Part shown: positions 46,666 to 59,217 of the stretch, piece after piece
Layout of the letters: every line of letters starts with the position of its first letter
How positions within the stretch are numbered: the first letter of the stretch is position 1
Assembly: GCA_026874595.1 (NCBI GenBank)
Contig: CM049320.1
Span: 8,311,464 to 8,375,463, forward strand
DNA length: 64,000 bases
From: Sipunculus nudus
Lineage: Eukaryota > Annelida > Sipuncula > Golfingiida > Sipunculidae
Reading direction: 5' to 3'
The notes under the pieces: model-generated
Database searches by the model: none
What the model saw: only the letters and a program-made list of their open reading frames with translations
Told to the model about the DNA's origin: nothing
Made by a program: the position numbers and the translations under genes

Positions 46666-47299
46666 GTAAACATTTTAATAAGATTCCTAACAAACCCCAT
46701 GATATATCGATATATCTTCTTTAAACACTGGAATTCCTTCTCTCTGCCAAAAAAAGAAGACATGTAAAATTCTTGAATAAACTTTATTTTTTCTGTTTTA
46801 TCCATCTAAACCCTTCCTTGAGACTAAGATATTCTTTTAACAATACTTACAATTTTTTAATCCCTTAGAAATTAAATAATACATGAGAGAACCATGTTTT
46901 ATAACTTCCTTTAATTAAAAGTGAAACATAAACATTTCCATTGCCATGGCACGAAATCTCCATAAACTTCTTGGTTCACTTAGTCATCAATTTGACATTC
47001 AGTAATTTTGTCTACAACTGTCACATATCTAAAACAGCTACTTTTATAGCACGTAGAAAATTGACTCACGTGTAATAGTTTGGTCGACATGTCTGAATCA
47101 ACCTGAATCAAGTCTGGAAAATCACCCTTTCAAATTCTGACACCATTCAATTTAACAACACACCAGCCATGAATATCGTCCAGTCTCCACTATAGGGGCG
47201 ATGGTGTCCCAAAGCGTTGACAAATGAAATCATTCCGGAATTCAATAAATATTAAAAGAATTGCACGATATTTGACATCAGAGGAAGTAAACGGATGTA
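44680..47299. other. No gene seen
   Basis: No recognisable coding sequence. It contains an 8-bp perfect stem, GGACGGAC...GTCCGTCC, near 45801-45829 and the (TA)n tract at 46604. Confidence 0.5.
46604..46663. repeat. (TA)n microsatellite
   Basis: About 60 bp of uninterrupted TA. Confidence 0.95.
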
Positions 47300-47556
47300 T
47301 AAGCCTACCGCACATGCAGATGCTTGGTGTGTAGTCTTCCCCATTGCTGGATCATAACACCGAGGAACCTACAAAAGACGCACTAGTTTTTGAGTGATAC
47401 ACGGCTGTGGGGTACAGCATTCCATTAAGCCTGCAGAGCGCTCACCCTGGGTTTGGGCCAACCATGAAAATCTCACCGCTCCTCTGCGGAGATTTGAACC
47501 CACGATCTCTCGGCTTTCAATCCTGTGCTGTACCCCTGGGCCACGGAGCCGGTCAC
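47300..47556 (-). mobile_element. tRNA-derived SINE, copy 3
   Basis: The minus-strand head reads CCGTGGCCCAGGGGTACAGC (A-box region) and then GTGGGTTCAAATCTC (B box). The body has GGTGAGCGCTCTGCAGGCTT, ACAGCCGTGTATCACTC and GGTTCCTCGGTGTTATGATC shared with copies 1 and 2. It is the best-preserved copy of the three. The tail towards 47300 is less certain. Confidence 0.78.
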
Positions 47557-49136
47557 TTCCATGTATGATTTAAGATGGGCTGATGTTTAACTACGTATGG
47601 TTCTGGTTAGAATCAACAGAAAATCCATAGCCCAATTTCTTACCCATGATCATTTGGCAAAAGACAAAATGCAACAGTTTCCTGGTAAGAATATAATATG
47701 TGGGTGTGATGGTTTGTGTATGTGTCAACCGATTATAAAATATACGTTAGAAGAATGAGCAACATAAGTGTTCATGTCCATCTAATTGTCCTAGACAGGT
47801 GCTAAATGCCAGATCGACATTTGACATATTCAAATATAAAATGTAACATTAAGAAATTACTTCTTCTTACCTACTTAAGTCTTAATATACAAGACGCGTG
47901 CCACAAGTCATACGGGAAAATGCACTGGGACGGCCATCTATCCTTTGCATCGATATCTTTGTAAACAGGTGATAATTTTTAACATTAGGATACGAGTGAT
48001 GAATTAACACAAAAGACATGTAAACGTGCAAACCAAAAAGTAAATCCAACCTCCAAGGTAACCAGTCATTTCCTGTGTCGCGTACAAGTTTGCTAAGCCG
48101 AGCGAGACATGCTTGTATACATTTGGTCAGAAAGTCAACAAAAATACAAGGGTATTTACCAATATGTTATAACGGGTTGAAACGGAATATTTTCCTCACA
48201 CATGGTAACTGTTTTTGGAAAAGTGTACAAATATATATAATTATTAGCTCAGCTGTGTTTTAATTGAAAACGTACCTGTAGGACGTGAGAAGTTGGCAAA
48301 ATTGACGAAAATATTTCTTACCATCTTTACTGCTATAGTCACTGCTAGACTTTACACAATATGTCTCTATGACAGGTAGTAAGTCTCCTTTATAACATGT
48401 CAATGGGGCAAAATGTAGCAATAATACAACCGTCTCGTCAATGTTGCCAATGACGGACTTTTAAAGTTTTTTTCCTAACGGATATGCTTTTAGCTTTCTT
48501 TTACTTTATGTATATAGATTGGTTTTCATAATGAAAAGGGTCGCCATGTCTGATCTTGAATTAGAAGCAAGTTTTCTTCCAAGGCCCACGAGACCACATC
48601 TTAACATTTACAATATGTTATTGTCAATTATTGTCAAAATCTAGTTTTATTCCACTACATTAACTTCACATTTGATAACAGTTCAATGTCTTCCGATCGC
48701 AAATGTACCCTTATTGTTTCTGTCCCAACTTAGCGAGACGGCTAAACTAAACGTCCCCTACCATGGCGCCAGGCCTTGACGCATTTCCGTTTTTCAATAA
48801 TTGTGTATTGTATTCACGACTGTAGTGTAGGCGGAGCTCTCTGAGTACAGCGTGACGGCCATATTAACGTATTATCACATGACTTTCTCTCTGTTTTGAG
48901 GGTATCGATGACCTGATTATCAGCAAATATCCATCCAAGGTGTGGCACTGGGATCCGGATTCTAAATAAAATCTGGATATAGATGCTTCTATTACATTGA
49001 CGTATCCCATAATTAAGTTAGTGAATATTTGGCTACTCTTCATTTACCCCTAATTATAAACAATGCAGTTTGCTGACTGGACTTTTAAGTAAAACTCTTA
49101 ATATTAAACATGTTAATCTAGAAACCTGCGTTCTAA
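47557..49136. other. No gene seen
   Basis: No recognisable gene. GGCGGAGCTCTCTGAG near 48830 and GGGATCCGGATTC near 48950 may be fragments of the dispersed repeat. Confidence 0.45.
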
Positions 49137-49358
49137 TGAGTGCAAGCCTCCGCCATTCCCTTTAACGGCCCATATTTGCATAAATGACCCTATAATTGTG
49201 AAAATAATTTGATGACGTACCTGGATCCGGATCAGTTACCGGAACCACAGCGAAATCTTATCGATTCGTCATTGGTCCATTACCGGGTCGAAATGCCCTG
49301 AAAGTTTCATGCGATTCCGTTCGTGTGTGAACAAACACACACACAAACAGGAATGAAC
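49137..49358 (-). repeat. Dispersed 'GGAGG..GCATTC' repeat, copy 3
   Basis: In complement it contains TTTCAGGGCATTTCGACC, GACCAATGACGAATCGATAA, GATCCGGATCCAGGTACGTC and ends GGCGGAGGCTTGCACTC. It starts with (GT)n next to GAACGG. Confidence 0.65.
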
Positions 49359-51780
49359 TCACACCTTCCTTGTAAACACAACTACTGCCTTGCGAAAAAG
49401 GAAGTTAGAGACAAAAGTTGAAGCGTAAAAACATTTTATCTTTCAAAGGAAGAACAAAATAATATTCAGGTTTAACAAGGACACGTTTGCATTTGAGATA
49501 TACAAGTTAATGTCCTGTTTGAGTGCTCTTTCATTTTTAATCATGTCACAAATGATCCCATTGTTTAATCAAAGCTTTTCCAGACGTCCTTGTCCAAAGC
49601 AAATTAAAAATTAAACAGAAATGTCTAGTCCACAAAACAATGGAAGGCCGCTTAGCCAGAACCTAGGCGAGTGCTATAAATAGCCCAGAGGATTGATGGC
49701 TAACTGAAAATAGGAGACGCTGAAGAGGCGGACGTGGCACATCAATGTGTGTGGGAAAGAAGACATAGGAACTGAAGCGGCCTGAGGCCATGCTTGATAT
49801 GATATGATCAAACCAGCCTTAACAATTGAACTCTTTTTGTTTTTTTTTTACAGTAAACTCTTTATACTGCCACTGTACCATGATTACCACATATTCGAGG
49901 TTACTGGACTTTTCCCCCCAGGATGCTGAAAAATAAAGCACCATTCATAGCGTAATGACAAATTTTATCCTCACATAAAACAACACTGACTTCAGGCCAA
50001 CGTTCCCACTATTAAAACATATAGGAAGTCTTTATTGTGAAGTAACTTTTTAATAATTTATTTACCCATAGAAAGATTGGCAATAACGGAAAATAATTTT
50101 AAAAACACACATTAAAAACAAACATTTTGGTTCTATTTATATTTGTAATTATTTTTATTATATTTTATTTGACGGTTCATTTTGCGAAAACAAATCCATT
50201 TAAAGAAATAATAAAGATTCAATCCATTTGACAACACAGGTGGTGTTCCCCTACCCCGCACGTACATACTGTCTACAAAATGGTATGTTTATGTTCCACT
50301 TAACTAAACTCAATTACACTGATACTGAAAAACCTTTCAATGATACAACATGTAACAGGGCTTCCAAAAGGAAGGAAAATAAATAAAAAATTTGAAGGGT
50401 TTTGGAAAATAGCATTTTTTTTTATTTTACATCAGTTTCGTATCATAATATGATAAGATGTTGCGCAATAATATCATTATTTGAATAGCGTAAAATCTGA
50501 GGCCAGTTATCAGCAGAGGGTTAACTCGATTGACTGTTTTTTTTTAGTTAGTCGGCAATAGTCAGTAACTGTTATAAGGGCCAACTTTGATCTTCTCGGT
50601 CAAGAATTTTGCAGGTCCGGTTGGACGCTTGGATCCCGAAAACCGAGCATCAGAGTCAGAATTCATGCGTCGCAGACGCTTACCCCGCGCAATTCTAACC
50701 AAATATAAAAGGATTATTCTTATAATGTTAAGTTGCTAACGAAGATCCTGATAAATTATTGCCGATAACCGAAGATGGCGCATAAGATAAGGAAAATTAA
50801 ATAAGAAATGTTAATACCTCTTAAAGGTACATAAACACTTCTTAATATTATGTGTATTATTTCATGCGATTAGTTCTTTTAAGAAGATTGCATAGGTTTC
50901 ACCGCAAAACCATCCAGGTATATGGACTTACTGATTCAAATTCACTTATGCTTTGCCCTACTGATCGCGCCCGGTTCACGTTTATTTCGACTTTTGTACG
51001 AGAGTAAGCAAACTATTTTAGAATGATATCGGCTGATATCAAATATTTTACGAAGGAACACTATACTTCATGCATAGTTAATATATCTGGTAAGAAAACA
51101 GCGTCAAGTCTTCGTTTCGCTGAACCGGTTTTGAAATTTTCTGGGATCGCGCATGTATACACACATACTAAGTAAAACTAAAACTGCGGTCGTGATTGTT
51201 TTGGTCACTCTGTGTCATTTTATTCTTTGACGAGACTATAAAGTCTTTATACATCACTTGAGCGGTGTTCTTTGGGCTAGTGATGCTGGTATTAATTGCC
51301 GTAAGCTGACTGCCACAACCTGATATTGATAGACTGTCAGACGTTCACCATGGTGGTGACTAATTAATGCGCTTCCGTCTCAGATGCTCATTATAACTTA
51401 ATTAGTGGCGCTATTTTGCAATCATCAGCATCTGAATAAAACAGATGGATCTTTTCGTGAGAGTTTTGAAGTGTCAGCGATGATTGAAGCCTTTGTCAAG
51501 CACTTTAAGGAAAAAATAACAAAGTGATAACATCGTGTTATTGTGAAATGATATTAATTTATTAAATGCCATTCTCATTTGAAATGAAATCGTTAAAGCT
51601 CACACATAAACACACACAAAAAAAAATTAAAAGCAATTCATCTTTGTTCAAGATTTTATCAAGTTCTTCTTTACATAACCTCGTTTTGAATTGTCACTTA
51701 GTAGACTTTTTTCATCGTTTGGCAACTTTGAAAGTTTACTTCCTGCAGGTATAGACATTTTGTCGGATGGTAGTTTGTTG
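49359..51780. other. No gene seen
   Basis: About 2.4 kb with no recognisable gene or element. Confidence 0.5.
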
Positions 51781-52097
51781 CCTTTGCCAGGAGGGTAGGC
51801 GTTCATCCCTGTTTGTGTGTGTGTTTGTATGTTCTGTTCACTACTTAACTCACGCAATCAATACCCAAATCTCGTTAAATTGTCAGGTTATTTCGGGAAT
51901 GGGCCAATGAAGAATCGATTAGATTTTGTAGATCCAGCGCATTATCTGGATTCTGGAACGTCATCAAGGAATATTTACAAATGTAGTCACTTAAGCACGA
52001 ATGAACCTGGCAATATTGGCCGAATAAGTGAGTGCAAACACGGTTTCACGAGTATCCAGCAATAGGGCCCTCAACATCGCGGAGGCTTGCATTCCTA
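51781..52097 (+). repeat. Dispersed 'GGAGG..GCATTC' repeat, copy 4 (most complete)
   Basis: Runs from CCAGGAGGGTAGGCGTTC to GCGGAGGCTTGCATTCC, about 317 bp. It includes GGTTATTTCGGGAATGGGCC, AATGAAGAATCGATTAGA, TGGATTCTGGAACGTCATC and AATGTAGTCACTTAAGCACG. The other three copies align along it. Both ends carry GGAGG..T.GC.TTC, so short terminal direct repeats are possible. No Pol III boxes or frame. Confidence 0.7.
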
Positions 52098-52184
52098 AGA
52101 ACGCAGAATTCTAGTTTGCAGTATTGTTTTGAACTAACTTTATATTACAAATGACGCTTGAGGTATTAGCAAAGAATAAGGTAC

Positions 52185-53290
52185 TTTTACATTTTTATTT
52201 ATTTATTTATACATAAATTTTACCAGGATGGCCCATTCAGCTTGTTCAGCTGTTTTTATAGGGTCCTTGAATTATCACAGAGAAATATACATTCACAAAG
52301 AGATATACATTACATGCTCACATTTATACAGTCATGGAAATAAAATAATGATCTAAACATATACATATTTAAAATACTAAGATTGCTAAATATGACACAA
52401 TTATAAACATATAGAATTATAAAAGTCGATGTGTAACTAAAATTCTTAGCTTTATTCATGGAAATCATTGTTGTAAAGAATTGTATGGTTGTTTAAAAGG
52501 CTTAACATCAGTGACGTGTCTTAAATCATTTGGAAGTTGATTTCAATTTGCGTACCTGCATAACGAAAGCTTCATTTAAACCTGCCAGTTCTTGGTTTTA
52601 CGATGGCAAGATTGCCACTGGCCGTATGTCGTGTGTTATACGGGTTACGTGCCTATTTTAGGCCACGTCTAAAAGTAGGAGGTGCATCACCAAATAAACA
52701 TTTAAAAACTAAAAGATTTATATTATGGTGATATCTCTGTTCCACGGTCATCCAACCTAGCTAAATGATTAGTGATGTTAGATAAGTATTTATATCGGAG
52801 TTTTTGTTTTTCAACAATACGAGCCGCTTTATTTTGGAGTCTCTGGAATTGTGACTTGTACAATTTCAAGCCTTCAACCAAAACAAAAATGCAGTTGACA
52901 ATGTGGCTTTGAATAAGAGAATGATATATAGGTATAGTCGGTAAAGGTCATGTAATTTTGTGATCATTTTATCGTAAATATAATCCACATGATCTTTCCC
53001 TTTTAAGTGGGAGTCGACGATCAAGCCCAAAAGTTCTGAAAAGTTTTTCAGGAATTAATGTAACATTATTATTGTTAATATTTTTAGTAAAATTAGAGTT
53101 ATGACTGAATATCACATTACTTGATGTAGTAGGGTTGATACATAAATGATTTACGCTGAACCATTTTAGGGTAATGTCATTTACTTTGTAAATTGCAGAT
53201 CGCATTATCGACAGAATCAGCACAGGTTAGCAATGTTATATCGTCAGCTTAAAGTATACACTTATTATTCATATAACTCGGGATATATAT
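52185..53290 (-). pseudogene. Broken LINE (RT domain end to 3' tail)
   Basis: Read on the minus strand, pieces in order are SYMNNKCIL*ADDITLLTCA (the active-site Y of YADD is a stop, + 53249-53251), NDITLKWFSVNHLCINP, RLQNKAA, YNTR (near 52629-52645) and TGRFK. These are the order and motifs of a CR1/L2-like non-LTR retrotransposon from the RT core to the C-terminus. Several frameshifts and stops separate them. The 3' UTR ends GGGCCATCCTGGTAAAATTT and an (AAAT)n tail at about 52190. The 5' side stops where the LTR begins. Confidence 0.8.
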
Positions 53291-53292
53291 AT

Positions 53293-54136
53293 TGTAACAG
53301 AAACCCCTTTTATTGTGTGCAGCGGTCTTACAGATGGTTGTTTTATTGAGCACACGGATGTTCCATGTGTTGTTACCATTTTGTTTGTGTACTACACGTA
53401 GCTCGTTTTGTAGCGGCTTCGCCTTGCCGGATGTTACAGGCTCGGTTTAATCCGCGTTGGTTGAACCCTAGAAACACAGCTTTCTTTCTTCTAGTATGTT
53501 CATTGAAGGTGTGTACGGTGTTAGATTCTTTAGATTGTTCGAGCAATGGAAGGTTCTCGGCTGGAGGTGAGAAATTATAAATAGGGGGCTGTGTTCTGGA
53601 GCCGGGAGAGGGGTGAAAGAGTGTTCCAGCGGACACGTAAGCGTGTTAGTCAGTGAGTTGGACCTATCCGATTATCCAGTAATTTCAGAGATTCTACTAT
53701 TACTAACACTTTACAATTTATTGCTGCCTGTCTCAAGTTACTTTCTGGATTGTTACAAGAGCTTTACATTGGACTGTTATTCTCCGAGAGAATTTGTGTG
53801 AACCTTTTTATCCGGCTTATACATTTTAAAGAACTTGTCGCTGTGACAGTGGTGGTATCCAGGTAGTGTGCACTTTTTTTTTACTGTGTGATTGTATTGA
53901 TTTGCTGTTATACTGCTGTTATACTGTGTGATTGTATTGATTTAGTGTTTTGTAATGTTAGGGTTGTTTTAAGAATAAATTATAGTTATTTGTTAACAAA
54001 AAACATTGACTTCTTTATTCATTCCCCTAGACATTTCACGTTGCCTAGTGTTACAGAATCTGATTTTTTTTTATCTCCTTGACAAAATTTATGTTCGTCA
54101 CGCATGCGTGATCTTTTGATATTAGGTTCCGTAACA
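53293..54136 (+). mobile_element. Solo LTR, family L, copy 3
   Basis: From TGTAACAG to CCGTAACA, 844 bp. TATAAATAG at 53576-53584 and AATAAA at 53974-53979. It is closer to the 17.5-kb copy than to the 28.3-kb copy. Flanked by ATAT on both sides, though the context is TA-rich and this could be chance. GATTGTATTGATTT is tandemly repeated near 53888-53945. It abuts the LINE, whose reading frame runs up to its edge; no further LINE sequence is recognisable on the far side. Confidence 0.82.
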
Positions 54137-56509
54137 ATATATATATATATAGCTGTTTTTCTCCGAGAAACCTATTTTGATTCCCTAAAATTCCATGCCA
54201 AGTTCAATCTTTATTCATGTCTTTGTTGACACACAGGATGGCTTAGAACTGTACAACATCAGAGACCTTTCATTTATTGTTCCGAGTGAAAGAGATATCT
54301 GAACCTCAAAAGTCTGGCGTTCTCATTTTTCAAATTATGTCTTTGTTGGAGAGACAAAAAGACATGTCATTCTATAATACATCAATCTTTTCTAGCCTCT
54401 TGAGCCTGATATGTTCAACTATCTATACTCGACCTCTATTTGACAGCTGATTAGTTTTATAAATCCTAGTTATGTGGTTTCTCTTTGTCCTTTGTATTTT
54501 ACTGAGGTCGATACAATGGTATAGAAAACGCTGACGACATGGGGCCTTTGACAAAACCCCGCAAAGCCTCTCTACGAAAAGAGGAAGGAATAACGCCGCC
54601 ACGTCCGTTGGACAAAGAAGACATCTTTAGAGATAATGAAACTGAATTCTCTTCATAGACGAAATGAATCTGTTTAAAATTCAATAAAACAACCATGGTC
54701 TCATTATTTTACCAGCTATAATAACATTTTTAGTGACAATCTTTCTGCTTCTTCAAACGTACTTTGTGTAGATAGACCTCAGCTTTCATCACAAGGATAG
54801 TCACACAGATCTTTCACACTCTTGAAAGACGAAGGATACTGAACTCTGTGAATCAAAATTCTGTCTCCGCGCTTGATGTAACGACATTTTTTTTTATCTA
54901 TTCTAGTTATCATGAGGCCGCTGGTGGTGTCAATCACGAGGTCAAAAATAGATGTTTTGTTCAATTACGGTCTTGCCTGTTATTGACCTGTTTTGACACT
55001 GCACAAGAGTAACAGGCGTGGCTTGTCAGAAGGATTGAAATCTAACCTTTTGCTTGGTAGAAAAATAACCCAAAATAAAACAAGTACATATGAGATAAGC
55101 GTTATGAGCTTTGCAGCTACTTGTTTATAATATGCGAGATCAACAGTTAGGCAAACTTAGTATTGATAGAGAAAATTAACAATAAATATACTGAATATCG
55201 ACGTTTCTGACAATACAGACTTCACAAGTTGGTATCAGAGACATATCAGATTTCTGTTTCTTTTTCAATATATCGCACGTAAAATATTAAAACAGAGAAC
55301 GTGAGAGTCCATCATGATAATTCTTAGCAAAGTAAGTACAGCTTTATGAAAATGCATTTGACACGCACCCTGTATGTTGTCTTTATGAAGGCAATCACCC
55401 TTCCGTTAGAGGTGTTTATACTCAAAACATATGTCTTCCTATTGGGCGCTGTTGGATGGCCGGGACTACTTGGCAACTTAATCCTGGACAGGAGCGCTAT
55501 TTCAGTCCTTTGATTCCATACCCTCATAATCAACGTAGTGTTATTTTATCAATAATCGGCCAAAGGACAAATACCGATAACGTAATGATGGAAAGAGAGG
55601 TGAAAATTTTGAAATAAAGAATGCAACATATAAACGATATCAGTAATTAAATAGTCAAATTTTCTTGAAGCTCTGAAATAAGTGAAAGTTAAAATCTGAC
55701 ATTGACAGATTGTTCATTCATTCTATGTACAGATTTAAGAGATATCAGCAAAATGCAACCTTCAGTATGAAAGCCGTATTTACCTACCATCTTAAAGCAA
55801 CGACTTCAATTAAATTAGTCTAACGCCCTCCCTCTCTCTCCTCCTCTCTTTCTCTCTCTCTCAAACACACACGCACTCACTCTAACTGACAGTGACAAAT
55901 GTTGACTCTCCGGTTAACATCCGGTATGCTGGGTTAAACTTTCTACCCCGAGTTGGATCAGTCGCAGTTATGAAGACTTGGATGATTGTATGTATATCCG
56001 TATCTACCACAAGAAGCGAAAGAGATGAGGCGTCGATGGTTCTAATGGCGCCGGGTACAAGTCTATCCTAATAATCTCAGCCGTACCTGAGACTTTTCAG
56101 GTGGTTTTAATTAGGAGTGGCTGGCCCCTCCTTAAATCGGGGTAACAGGGGCACAAAGGAAGCCTATGTTTATGTCTTACGGAAGGCATTGAAATGATCG
56201 TTAGGAGGTATATACTGTGTATCCGTTTTATTCCGACGGAAGGTCCTATAGGTCCCATCAATCATGATGCAAAAACAACATTTTAGAAGAAAATTATACC
56301 AAAACAAAGCACGATATCATTGATCTGATTGGCCAGTGCTGATATATTTCTAACATGGTGGGCGCAAAATGTTCGTTCTCCTTTGATAAATTAAGGCCTA
56401 CGTATGGCGTTAGACAAGCATATGCTTAGAGGAAATGCTTAAATGCTTTAAAATGAGAGAAAACTATTACTGTGACAGAAAATGATGATATTTAATATAA
56501 TTTCTACAG
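54137..56509. other. No gene identified
   Basis: Minus-strand frames of about 60-70 codons at 54499, 54779 and 55324 have no recognisable motif. A (CT)n tract lies at 55826-55862. Confidence 0.45.
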
Positions 56510-56722
56510 CAAGGAAATAAAACATTTGGATTCAGCGAAACATGAGAAAGAGGACCGTATAGAAAATAAAATAACGCCGGAAAATATTACCTCAACATCG
56601 TCTACCAAAGCGGAGAAAGTCAACAATCACCAGTTAAAATCGAGACTGATTGAAAACCTGTCCAGCCCACCAAGCAGATGTATGGTTCAGCTGCCAGGAC
56701 TCGTCACGTGTAGACCCTTTGG
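56510..56722 (+). CDS. Candidate 213-nt internal exon, unknown protein
   Basis: Acceptor TTAATATAATTTCTACAG ends at 56509 and donor TTTGG|GTAACTG follows 56722. The frame between is open for 70 codons: KEIKHLDSAKHEKEDRIENK, then a Ser/Thr-rich stretch (ITSTSSTKAEK) and SRCMVQLPGLVTCRPF. Phase is the same at both sides (1 + 210 + 2). The hydrophilic, low-bias composition looks more like protein than its surroundings. It may be an exon of a host gene whose introns fill this window, or chance. Confidence 0.25.
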
Positions 56723-56726
56723 GTAA

Positions 56727-58283
56727 CTGTATGAAACAGGATAGGCGTATTGTCAGATAACAATACCAGTCATTTCTCTTTGTGTTGACAAAGTATTTCA
56801 GCTTTTAAAATGCGGAGCACCCTTGCTGAAACCAAGTGGAAGCAATAAGTTGAATTAGGCATCGGTTAAACATGTCTGTATTTCAAGAACTGAAGGAATT
56901 TATGTCTTATTTTAAAGTCATTGTAATTTCTGTTACTCTAATAAATTTTGAGTGATCTTGAGGAATATTTTTCCTGAAAAGACTTTGGCATGTGCAGTTT
57001 TGAATGTTGCTCTCCTAACAGCTGTTAGGCAAATAGCTTGTCCTGCAAAAAAATGTCAATTTTTTACCCCAGGGGGTTGTCTGTTCAGGTTACTGATATG
57101 ATATATTATTTCAATCAATCACGTGAAAGATACGAGATTTATTAGATGAAATCAATCTGATTTACTAAGAATTAATAATCGTACGGCCGTTGATTCAGCA
57201 ATTTAATTTATGCGTTAAAACAGGTCCTTTCAGCATAACCAGTCTGAACTCTTCTCAGCTTATATAAGTTTAAAAAACTTGCATTGGTCCACAATTCAAA
57301 AGTGGTTTTACATTCTCAGACTCATCCCGCTCTTGACCACTCTATACCAGATAGATAAAAATAGCGGACCTGCTTCTGCCTAGTGTCGTGAAGCCTTCCT
57401 CACAGCAGCTTCAGTCAATTTATCTTCACGAGGGGGGGGGGGGGGTGACTTGTAAGAGTGGAAGAGTAATGACCCACCCTTTTCATAAACACCCACTCAA
57501 ATATATATATATATATATATTATAATTATCTTTGTGACACATGTCAAATTTATAACAATCAAGTATAAGGTTTTGAAAATAAGGTATTATGTTTCCAGTA
57601 TATGCTCATTCTAAAGCAGGTTGAGACATATAATATTTCATAATAAACTCAAAAATGGAACCAAACTCCATAATTCATATTATTAATAAAAAGGAATTTC
57701 ATTTGTAAAATAAAAATATTATTCTCTGAATATCAGGGGAGATGATTATTTTGACCATCCACCCTTGCTACAAAATGGGGGGCTTCAAACGACAAAAGTA
57801 TGTATTTATTTGTGAATATATTTTTTAGGAAAATTATTTTACCCAACACCCCCTTGTTTTCTAAATCACACGACAGGGATTCATATTTTTGTACCATCCC
57901 ACGCGGAAAGGTGACAACGGGTTTGATGTATAGCCTATCAGCGTCCAATTTACTTACACAATCCTGCACAACCCCCTCCTCTCAGCTGGATTGCAGTGGC
58001 GACAAAATAGCCTTCGGTAAGATTTTGCTATAATCTCCAGCAAGGCTAAGCAGACTTGGCGAAGAAATCCCTTCGGTGGTTGACAAATCTGGCATGAGCA
58101 CTCTAATCAAACGACAAATCTATTTGTGTAACGTGGTGAACAGACGTGTACAGGTGCACAGGAATGTTCTATAAGTTTTAGACGCATACTTGGCCTAAGC
58201 TTCTTAGGAATTAAAGATAACCTTATCTACCTCACCGATCACCCCACCACAAAAATATATTAAGATGGCATAAACGCTTGCTG

Positions 58284-58285
<2 letters not shown>
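56727..58285. other. No gene identified
   Basis: Includes a G14 run near 57433-57446 and a short (TA)n at 57500-57520. Overlapping frames on both strands near 57733-58033 show no recognisable family. Confidence 0.45.

Positions 58286-58341
<56 letters not shown>
58286..58341. repeat. (TA)n microsatellite
   Basis: About 55 bp of TA. Confidence 0.95.
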
Positions 58342-58345
<4 letters not shown>

Positions 58346-58511
58346 TTTAATTGTCACATGGTATATATATAATCTGTCCTTTTTTGAACAACCACCTGTC
58401 TTATCAGACCACCCTTGATTGAACCGAAAGCATTCGCTTTGGGTATAACTGACCTGTCTAATAAGACCTCTTTGGCTAGTCCCACTGGTGGTCCTATCAC
58501 ACAGGTTTCAT

Positions 58512-58531
58512 TATATATATATATATATATA
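58512..58531. repeat. Short (TA)n microsatellite
   Basis: About 20 bp of TA. Confidence 0.9.
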
Positions 58532-58936
58532 CTTTGTCTGTGCGTTTGTGTTTGTGTGGTTTATATGCTTAAGGTAAACTGAACTGCTAAACATTTGTGT
58601 GAAACCATACGCCATGCCACCTCATATCGTCCCCCTTCCTAACAATGTATAGCATTTCCTAACGGTTGAGAAGTACATGAAGGATTGCGTTGGATCAATG
58701 GTAGCTGTCTTTCTGCAGCAGGTGCTGATGGTATGAAGTCGTGTGGCCAAGAGCGCGGAGGGAGCTGTAAAAGAACGTCGTAATCACCTGAGGTGAGAAG
58801 AATCGCGATAGAAGGTCATCGTGGTCCTTCGGAAAAACTGGCAAACTTTACCACAATATGTGAAAAACACGTATAAAGATGTCTCATGGACGTTGTAACC
58901 TGTAAAAAATCCTTTCGGTAAGAAAACGGTAGACTG

Positions 58937-58938
<2 letters not shown>

Positions 58939-58979
<41 letters not shown>

Positions 58980-59037
58980 CTGACATATATATATATATAT
59001 ATTTATATATAACTGACATATATATATATATATATAG

Positions 59038-59077
<40 letters not shown>

Positions 59078-59151
59078 CGTTAAATCGCTCTGGCCTTTTC
59101 TGAAGGCCATAGAGCACTTTACACCGGAGGGTAACTCAACCTTTGATATAT

Positions 59152-59214
<63 letters not shown>
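58939..59214. repeat. Clustered (TA)n arrays around a hairpin
   Basis: Three TA arrays (58939-58978, 58985-59076, 59146-59214) are separated by TAACTGACATATA repeats and by a unique island. In the island, GCTCTGGCCTT-TTCTG-AAGGCCATAGAGC (about 59088-59116) forms a hairpin with one small bulge. Confidence 0.9.
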
Positions 59215-59217
<3 letters not shown>

